From an uncultured Acetatifactor sp. (lineage in GTDB: Bacteria > Bacillota > Clostridia > Lachnospirales > Lachnospiraceae), in contig CAKRRU010000021.1 of the NCBI GenBank assembly GCA_934394515.1, positions 1-28,223 on the forward strand: a stretch of DNA of 28,223 nucleotides. Reading direction: 5' to 3'. The translations under genes were made by a program, and so were the position numbers. Of the stretch, positions 17,009 through 23,109 are shown piece by piece. Position 1 is the stretch's first letter; each line of letters begins with the position of its first letter. Below the pieces are notes generated by a model. That model saw nothing but the letters and a program-made list of their open reading frames with translations, ran no database searches and was not told the origin of the DNA.

Positions 17009-18605
17009 GTGTGGCAGTCACGGCTCCCACACCGGAGCTTAATTCTGCAAAATACTGTTTTACCAGAGTATCCATGCCGATGGCGTGGAGGTTCACACCG
17101 AATATTTTCTCATTGGCAAGTAATGCGTCCAGCTTTGACAGATCCTTGGGAGCGGAACTCAGTTCGTAGTCTGCAACGTACTGACGGGCTTCCTCTAACA
17201 GGGGGTCGGAGCTGGGCGTAAATTCTTTGCCCTCATCATTGATTCCCATGAGATACCGGAGCCATCCGGCATAGACCAGAGGAATCAGCTTCAGATCTTT
17301 GGTATGGAGATTCGGATCCGCTTCATAAGCCTTGATGGTCTCGCCGAAGCGGATCGAGAGCTTCTGGGAAGTATCTGTGGCAATTCTCTGGGGAGAATCC
17401 GGGAGGAACGGATTGGGGATTCTCACATTGACCACTTCATCGATAAATTTCTTGGGATCGAGAATGCCGGGATTTACGACTACTGGCAATCCCTCTTTAT
17501 AACCGATCACTTCCACCATATTTTTTAATAACGGATTCTTCATCTCTTCGGAGATCAGGGTATAGCCTAAGAGGCAACCGTAGATCGCCAGAGCGGTGTG
17601 CAGGGGATTTAAGCAGGTGCAGACCTTCATTTTCTCTACTTTGTCTACGGTAGCTCTGTCGGTGAAGATGATGCCGCCCTTGTCCAGCGCGGGTTTTCCG
17701 TTCGGAAAAGCGTCCTCAATGACCAGATATTCACATTCCTCGGCATTGACGAAAGGAGCAATGTAGGTATTTTTGGAAGTCACCACGGCGTCCAGACCGT
17801 CGATATGATCCTGAGCCAGCATAGCTTCTACCTTGGCATCGGGTCTGGGGGTGATCTTGTCGATCATGCTCCAGGGGAAGGTGACTTTGGTCTTATCATT
17901 CACATAGTTTAAGAAGCCTTCCTCCACCAGACCGTTTTGAACCCATGCTTTTGCAAAAGCAGTCACGGCAGCGTAGAGTTTGTCACCGTTGTGAGAGCAG
18001 TTGTCCATGCTGACCATGGCAATGGGAAGTGCGCCGTTTTGGTATCTGGTATAGAGCAGGGAGACCACTTTGCCCAGATAGCTTGCGGGGGCCGCAGGAC
18101 CACTTGCAAAATCGGCTGCGACAGCCGGGAATACCTTGCCGGAGGCATCAGCGGTGGCATAGCCTTTTTCTGTAATCGTGAAGCTTGCCATCTGCAGGGA
18201 AGGATTGGAGAAAATATCCTGAAGCCGCTTGTATTCCCGCACATTTTCGCTGTCGAGGATCAGTGATTCCATAATGCTGCCCACAATGGTCTTTTCCACG
18301 GTGTTGTCGGCTTTTAGGGTGGCAAGGATGCTTAAGTTGTCATGAGGACGGTAGCTTTTTTCGATGATCTCGTAATCGTAGCCTTCCGCAGCGATCAGTC
18401 CGGTATCCAGGACGCCTGCATTTAACAGGTTCTGTGCCACATTGGCCTGAAAAGCGCGGAAGATATTGCCGGCGCCGAAGTGAATCCAGTGGGGGTGCTC
18501 CATCGTGTTTTTGTGAACAGTATCGTAATTAAATTCCGGTAAATGATATCCGGCGGCGAGAAAGGCTTCGCGGTCGGCGTGAAGACTTTTTAATGTCAGT
18601 TTCAT
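16980..18605 (-). CDS. uxuB: Fructuronate reductase (mannitol dehydrogenase family)
   Basis: A 541-residue long-chain polyol dehydrogenase. The nucleotide-binding turn is HFGAGNIFRAF (42-52). The middle has DNCSHNG (201-207) and FPWSMIDKITP (243-253). The catalytic set Lys327, Asn333 and His336 lies in MKVCTCLNPLHT. UxuB reduces D-fructuronate to D-mannonate with NADH; the adjacent uxuA supplies the next step, which makes this the best assignment. Tagaturonate reductase is a close alternative in the same family. The start is set by GGAGGA seven bases before the ATG. It lies 143 bases downstream of uxuA on the same strand with a large nested palindrome between them. The last 29 bases overlap the convergent MFS gene, leaving no room for a shared terminator. 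Confidence 0.86.
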   Translation of the reverse strand: MKLTLKSLHADREAFLAAGYHLPEFNYDTVHKNTMEHPHWIHFGAGNIFRAFQANVAQNLLNAGVLDTGLIAAEGYDYEIIEKSYRPHDNLSILATLKADNTVEKTIVGSIMESLILDSENVREYKRLQDIFSNPSLQMASFTITEKGYATADASGKVFPAVAADFASGPAAPASYLGKVVSLLYTRYQNGALPIAMVSMDNCSHNGDKLYAAVTAFAKAWVQNGLVEEGFLNYVNDKTKVTFPWSMIDKITPRPDAKVEAMLAQDHIDGLDAVVTSKNTYIAPFVNAEECEYLVIEDAFPNGKPALDKGGIIFTDRATVDKVEKMKVCTCLNPLHTALAIYGCLLGYTLISEEMKNPLLKNMVEVIGYKEGLPVVVNPGILDPKKFIDEVVNVRIPNPFLPDSPQRIATDTSQKLSIRFGETIKAYEADPNLHTKDLKLIPLVYAGWLRYLMGINDEGKEFTPSSDPLLEEARQYVADYELSSAPKDLSKLDALLANEKIFGVNLHAIGMDTLVKQYFAELSSGVGAVTATLKKYVPSEI

Positions 18606-18666
18606 AATAGGTCCTCCGTTTCATTTCTTTGATAGAAAATTATGTTTTGAAATATTTACGGTGTAT

Positions 18667-18713
18667 TCCCATAAGTAATAAATTTGTGTCATGACAATTC
18701 ATTACTTATGGGA
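18667..18713. repeat. Nested inverted repeat between uxuA and uxuB
   Basis: Perfect 13-bp arms, TCCCATAAGTAAT (18667-18679) and ATTACTTATGGGA (18701-18713), enclose a 21-base centre. The centre itself contains the 10-bp palindrome TGTCATGACA (18687-18696). The minus-strand transcript would fold into a long hairpin with an extra AATTG/CAAATT pairing. No U-run follows, so an operator, a processing site or a stability element is as likely as a terminator. Confidence 0.7.
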
Positions 18714-18748
18714 GATTTTCTGAATTTGTTAGGGAATCCTGTGCCTGA

Positions 18749-19822
18749 TTATTTGGATTTGTGGGATTTCTCAATCGCTTCCCACAATCCGTTTAAGTAA
18801 GTGGCACCGAGTGCTCTGTCGTACAGTCCGTATCCGGGCATGGCCACTTCATCCCAGATCATACGTCCGTGATCGGGACGGATGGGACCGTCAAAACCAA
18901 TATCATAAAGAGCCAGCATGATCTCGTACATATCGAAGGTTCCATCGCTGGACAGATGTGCAGCCTCCTCGAAATCAGTAGGAGAGTTGAACTTCAGGTT
19001 TCTGACATGGGCGAAATGAATGCGGCCTTTCAGGGAGCGGATCATATCGGGCAGATCGTTTTCCAGGTTGGTACCGTAGGAGCCGGAACAGAAGGTCACA
19101 CCGTTGTGAGGGTTGTCGACCATCTTCATCATGCGCAGGATGTTCTGTTTGTTGATGATAATACGGGGCAGTCCGAAGACACTCCATGCGGGGTCGTCGG
19201 GATGAATCGCCATGTTGATGTCGTACTTGTCGCAGGTGGGCATGATGCGTTCCAGAAAGTATTTCAGATTGGCGAATAATTTCTCGTCATCCACATCCTT
19301 GTACAGTTCGAATAATTCTTTTACATGTGCCATACGCTCCGGTTCCCAGCCGGGCATCACGGTGCCGTTCATATCGCCGGCAATGGATTCGAACATCTTC
19401 GCAGGATCGATCGCGTCTACAGCCGCCTGATTGTAAGCGAGCACGGTAGAACCGTCCGGACGCATTCTGGCGAGCTCCGTCCGGGTCCAGTCGAATACCG
19501 GCATGAAGTTGTAGCATACCATGTGGATGCCGGCCTGTCCGAGGTGCTCCAGGGTGGTGATGTAGTTCTCGATATATTGTTCTCTGTCGGGAGAACCGAT
19601 CTTGATCGCATCGTGAATGTTGACACTCTCGATGCCGGCCAGCTGCAATCCGGCGGCTTCAATCTCTGCCTTCAGAGCCAGGATATCCTCCATTTTCCAG
19701 ACTTCTCCGGGAGCGGTGCCGTAGAGTGTGGAGATCACTCCGGTGACACCGGGGATCTGGCGGATCTGTTTTAAGGTTACGGTGTCGTATTTGCTGCCGT
19801 ACCAGCGTAATGTCATCTGCAT
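18749..19822 (-). CDS. uxuA: Mannonate dehydratase
   Basis: A 357-residue protein of normal UxuA length. UxuA dehydrates D-mannonate to 2-keto-3-deoxygluconate in the cytoplasm. Family signatures: MTLRWYG at the N-terminus, GIESVNIHDAIKIG (about 83-96), YNFMPVFDWTRT (about 124-135), IHPDDPAWSVFGLPRI (about 206-221), CSGSYG, HFAHVRNLK and RPDHGRMIWDE. The His, Cys and Asp/Glu residues in these segments form the metal and substrate site in the family. A strong AAGGAGG site precedes the ATG. It is the first gene of the uxuA-uxuB unit and is transcribed away from the AraC regulator at 19973, with which it shares a 150-base control region carrying tandem repeats. Confidence 0.95.
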   Translation of the reverse strand: MQMTLRWYGSKYDTVTLKQIRQIPGVTGVISTLYGTAPGEVWKMEDILALKAEIEAAGLQLAGIESVNIHDAIKIGSPDREQYIENYITTLEHLGQAGIHMVCYNFMPVFDWTRTELARMRPDGSTVLAYNQAAVDAIDPAKMFESIAGDMNGTVMPGWEPERMAHVKELFELYKDVDDEKLFANLKYFLERIMPTCDKYDINMAIHPDDPAWSVFGLPRIIINKQNILRMMKMVDNPHNGVTFCSGSYGTNLENDLPDMIRSLKGRIHFAHVRNLKFNSPTDFEEAAHLSSDGTFDMYEIMLALYDIGFDGPIRPDHGRMIWDEVAMPGYGLYDRALGATYLNGLWEAIEKSHKSK

Positions 19823-19875
19823 GAAATAACCCTCCTTGCAATTAGTGATTGTTTTTCTCTTGTTTTGTTAGTTAC

Positions 19876-19904
19876 AGAATAGCAGAGATACAAATGCATG
19901 AAAA
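19876..19904 (-). promoter_or_regulatory. Predicted uxuA promoter
   Basis: Reading the minus strand, TTTTCA (complement of 19899-19904) and TATTCT (complement of 19876-19881) are 17 bp apart, about 55 bases before the uxuA ATG. The -35 coincides with the end of the first TGAAAA...AATTGCT repeat, as expected for AraC-type activation. Confidence 0.42.
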
Positions 19905-19939
19905 GCATATAAATTGCTTGAAAACATGCAAAAATTGCT
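19899..19939 (+). repeat. Tandem AraC-type direct repeats in the uxuA/araC intergenic region
   Basis: Two adjoining copies start with TGAAAA, have CAT in the middle and end with AATTGCT (19899-19918 and 19919-19939). They differ by one inserted base, so the half-sites are one two-turn period apart. Copy 1 overlaps the predicted uxuA -35 and copy 2 overlaps the predicted -35 of the regulator gene, so one protein could activate uxuA and repress itself. Confidence 0.6.
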
Positions 19940-19946
19940 CTATAGT
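19918..19946 (+). promoter_or_regulatory. Predicted promoter of the AraC regulator gene
   Basis: TTGAAA (19918-19923) and TATAGT (19941-19946) are separated by exactly 17 bp and lie 27 bases before the first possible ATG. The -35 is covered by the second direct repeat, which suggests autoregulation. Confidence 0.55.
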
Positions 19947-19972
19947 GGGAGATGTAAGAAAGTGTCTGCGGA

Positions 19973-20926
19973 ATGGAGAGTAATATGGGAAGAGATATTT
20001 ATACCGGAACCGCCATACAAACCAAAAAAAAATTAAAATACCGTGATGCAGCCGATGAACGGCAATATATGCTCAGTGAGGACTATGAGGTCTATGAGAA
20101 AATCGGGGAACCGGTCGGAGCGGTGGCGTTTCATTACCATGATTTTTATGAACTGATCTATATTATGGATGGGGAATTCTCTTCCCTGATCGAGGATCGG
20201 GCTGTCCGCATGCGCAAAGGAGATTTCCTCCTGATCGATAAAAATGTTATGCATAAATATCATCCGACGGAGAGAAAAATGGATTCTTCCCGCCGGATCA
20301 TCCTGTGGATCAGCGATCAGATGCTGAAAGAACTGGCAGAGGGAGAAAACTTTCTTGCGGAATGTTTCAGGGGAGAAGGAACGAAGCTGTATCATTTTCC
20401 CATATATTATGAAGAAATATTGCGTGGATTTTTACTGAAGCTTGCCATGTCGGAGATCCTGGAAGGCGCGGATGCACAGAATGCGGGACTGCGTAAAGTC
20501 ATGGACAGGGGGTATTTAAGCCTGTTTTTCGGCTATCTGAATGTCTTGTGCAAGAGAGAGGAATATTTGTCCACCACACAGGAGATCGTGGATCATCCGC
20601 TGGTCGAACAGGTAACAGTGTATATTGAGAACCATATCAGCGAAGAGATCACCGTGGAGGATGTGGCGGCGGCCGTGCACATGAGCAAATATTATTTTCT
20701 GCGGAAATTCAAAGAGATCACCGGAATGACGGTGCATAACTTTATTGTGAACAAGCGGATTATTTCCGCCTGCCGGGCCATGACGGAAGGGAAGAGCATT
20801 ACCGAGAGCTGGCAGCAGACCGGTTTTGCCGATTACTCTTCTTTCTTGCGGAATTTCCGGAAAATCTATGGTATTTCTCCCAGAGAATACCGGGAGAACA
20901 ACCGCGGCTTGATTATTTCCCAGTAA
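19973..20926 (+). CDS. AraC family transcriptional regulator with cupin sensor domain
   Basis: A 317-residue regulator from the first ATG. A second in-frame ATG at 19985, preceded by GGAGAG only four bases away, would give 313 residues; the sequence does not settle which is used. The N-terminal half is a cupin (FHYHDFYELIYIMDGEF at about 53-69, then RKGDFLLIDKNVMHKYHP) that normally binds a sugar or sugar acid. The C-terminal 100 residues hold two helix-turn-helix motifs (EEITVEDVAAAVHMSKYYFL and QQTGFADYSSFLRNFRKIYG). It is divergent from uxuA, and tandem repeats between them overlap both promoters. I infer that it controls uxuAB in response to a hexuronate or its metabolite, and perhaps also the following genes. 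Confidence 0.92.
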   Translation: MESNMGRDIYTGTAIQTKKKLKYRDAADERQYMLSEDYEVYEKIGEPVGAVAFHYHDFYELIYIMDGEFSSLIEDRAVRMRKGDFLLIDKNVMHKYHPTERKMDSSRRIILWISDQMLKELAEGENFLAECFRGEGTKLYHFPIYYEEILRGFLLKLAMSEILEGADAQNAGLRKVMDRGYLSLFFGYLNVLCKREEYLSTTQEIVDHPLVEQVTVYIENHISEEITVEDVAAAVHMSKYYFLRKFKEITGMTVHNFIVNKRIISACRAMTEGKSITESWQQTGFADYSSFLRNFRKIYGISPREYRENNRGLIISQ

Positions 20927-20993
20927 AGAGGTAAGATATCAAAGGCACTAAAAACAAGAATGAATGATTTATCAGTTACAGGAGAAAAAAGAA

Positions 20994-21884
20994 ATGAGTG
21001 AAAATAAAGCAACAAAGATTCAAAATGGTTATTATACCGGAGAGAGACCACTGTTCCATGAGGAACATTTACAGATTGAAGATACGATCTTCGGAGAGGG
21101 AGAGTCCCCGTTAAAGGAGAGCAGTGATATTCAGCTGAAGAACAGTATGTTCCAGTGGAAATATCCTCTGTGGTACAGTAAGGATATCGTGGCAGAGGAT
21201 TGTACCTGGGCAGAGATGGCGAGAGCCGGCGTATGGTATACGGACAATCTGCAGGTGAAAAATGCCCTGATCGAGGCACCGAAGAATTTCCGCAGATGCA
21301 AGGAGCTTACGTTAGAGCATGTATTCCTGCCTCATGCGGAAGAGACGCTGTGGAACTGTCAGAAGGTCACCATGAAGGATGTCAGCGCCAGAGGAGATTA
21401 TTTTGCCATGAACTGCAGTGATATGCAGATCACTGATTTTGAACTGGCAGGCAATTATTCCTTTGACGGGGTCAGAAATGTGGAAATCCATCATGCAAAG
21501 ATGCTGTCCAAGGATGCCTTCTGGAATTCTGAGAATGTAACCGTGTATGATTCCTTTATTTCCGGGGAATATCTGGGGTGGAATGCGAAGAATCTGACCC
21601 TGATCAACTGCACCATCGAGAGTTTACAGGGTATGTGCTATATCGATAATCTTGTGATGAAGAATTGTAAGCTGTTAAATACGACACTGGCCTTTGAATA
21701 TTCCACGATAGATGTGGAGATTACGGACGGCATCACCAGTGTGCTGAATCCGGCTTCCGGAATGATACGGGCACAGAGCATCGATACCCTGATCCTGGAT
21801 CCTGCGAAGATCGATCCGGCGAAGACACAGATCATCTGTGACAACATTGCACACAGACTGGATAAGGCACCGGAGCAAAACTGA
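20994..21884 (+). CDS. DUF3737-like right-handed beta-helix protein
   Basis: A 296-residue protein from the ATG at 20994 (AGGAG nine bases before it). The longer frame from 20964 lacks a ribosome site. The sequence is a chain of short strands of the type NLQVKNALIEAPKNFRRCKE, with regular Asn/Cys turns, which predicts a right-handed parallel beta-helix as in pectin lyases and GH28 enzymes. No catalytic Asp cluster of GH28 or lyase family is present. It resembles DUF3737, a family annotated only as hypothetical or putative hydrolase. No signal peptide, so cytoplasmic. It sits between the AraC regulator and a MalY-like aminotransferase. A carbohydrate-related role is suggested by fold and context only. 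Confidence 0.75.
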   Translation: MSENKATKIQNGYYTGERPLFHEEHLQIEDTIFGEGESPLKESSDIQLKNSMFQWKYPLWYSKDIVAEDCTWAEMARAGVWYTDNLQVKNALIEAPKNFRRCKELTLEHVFLPHAEETLWNCQKVTMKDVSARGDYFAMNCSDMQITDFELAGNYSFDGVRNVEIHHAKMLSKDAFWNSENVTVYDSFISGEYLGWNAKNLTLINCTIESLQGMCYIDNLVMKNCKLLNTTLAFEYSTIDVEITDGITSVLNPASGMIRAQSIDTLILDPAKIDPAKTQIICDNIAHRLDKAPEQN

Positions 21885-21897
21885 GAGGAATAAGGAT

Positions 21898-23079
21898 ATG
21901 AGTAGTATTTTTGACAAAGAGACCAACCGTCGGGGTACCGGCAGCATGAAATGGAACGTGGGTGCGGGTGAATTACCGATGTGGGTAGCGGATATGGATT
22001 TTGAGACGGCGCCTGCGGTGACGAAAGCTATCATGGACCGGGCAGCACAGGGCATCTATGGCTATACCGAGGTCTCTGAGGAGTGGTATCTGGCATATCA
22101 GAACTGGTGGCAGAACAGACATCATTTTCAGGTGGAAAAAGAATGGCTGATCTTCTGTACCGGTGTGGTTCCCGCAATTTCCAGTATCGTGCGGAAGATG
22201 ACTACCGTAGCGGAGAAAATCGTGGTCATGACGCCCTGCTATAATATCTTTTTTAATTCCATCGTGAATAACGGACGGAACGTTCTGGAGAGCAGACTGC
22301 ATTATGAAGCGGGAAAATACAGCATTGATTATGAGGATCTGGAACAGAAACTGGCAGATCCCCAGACCAGTATGCTGATCCTGTGCAATCCTCACAATCC
22401 AGTGGGGAAGATCTGGGACCGGGAGAACCTGGAGAGAATCGGGGAGCTGTGCTTTCAGCATCATGTTCTGGTGCTGTCGGATGAGATCCATTGTGATATT
22501 ACGAGACCCGGGATGGAGTATATCCCATTTGCGTCGGTATCGGAGCATTATAAAAATAACAGCATCACCTGTGTGGCACCCACGAAGACCTTTAACCTGG
22601 CGGGGCTCCAGACGGCAGCGGTGATCGTACCGGATGCGGCGCTGCGGCACCGGGTGAACCGGGGGCTGAACACGGATGAAGTGGCAGAGCCCAATGTGTT
22701 CGCAGCCATTGCTCCCATTGCGGCATTTACGCAGGGTGGCGCATGGTTGGACGAATTGCGGGAATATCTGTGGGAGAACCGTAAAGCTGCGGAAGATTTT
22801 ATCAGAGAAGAGATTCCGGAGCTCAGGACGGTATCCGCAGATGCCACGTATCTGTTGTGGATCGACTGCAATGCGCTGCCCGGAGATCTGTCGGATCTGG
22901 CAGATTTTATCCGTAAGGAGAGTGGACTGTTTGTCTGTGACGGCAGAGAGTACGGCAACGGTTATGGATTTTTACGTATGAATCTGGCATGCAGACGGGA
23001 ATTGTTGAAAGAGGGACTGGAGCGCCTGAAGAGAAGCATTCACAGTTACCGGAAAGGTATCAGCAATGGTATCATATGA
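21898..23079 (+). CDS. MalY/PatB-type PLP aminotransferase (putative cystathionine beta-lyase)
   Basis: A 393-residue fold-type I PLP enzyme. Signatures: the N-terminal FDKETNRRGTGSMKWN and LPMWVADMDFETAP typical of MalY/PatB, GIYGYTEV, the Asn/Pro motif CNPHNPVGKIW (163-173), LSDEIHCD (193-200) and Lys230 in APTKTFNLAGLQ as the PLP Schiff-base lysine. Family members cleave cystathionine or related C-S substrates, and MalY of E. coli also modulates the maltose regulator. The true start is at 21898 with AAGGAT upstream; the frame from 21838 runs back into the previous gene. It follows the DUF3737-like gene by 13 bases. Why a C-S lyase-like enzyme is in a uronate locus is unclear; a moonlighting regulatory role is possible but not shown. 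Confidence 0.88.
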   Translation: MSSIFDKETNRRGTGSMKWNVGAGELPMWVADMDFETAPAVTKAIMDRAAQGIYGYTEVSEEWYLAYQNWWQNRHHFQVEKEWLIFCTGVVPAISSIVRKMTTVAEKIVVMTPCYNIFFNSIVNNGRNVLESRLHYEAGKYSIDYEDLEQKLADPQTSMLILCNPHNPVGKIWDRENLERIGELCFQHHVLVLSDEIHCDITRPGMEYIPFASVSEHYKNNSITCVAPTKTFNLAGLQTAAVIVPDAALRHRVNRGLNTDEVAEPNVFAAIAPIAAFTQGGAWLDELREYLWENRKAAEDFIREEIPELRTVSADATYLLWIDCNALPGDLSDLADFIRKESGLFVCDGREYGNGYGFLRMNLACRRELLKEGLERLKRSIHSYRKGISNGII

Positions 23080-23109
23080 TAGTCTTTATATTTACAGAAG
23101 AGGTGTTTT

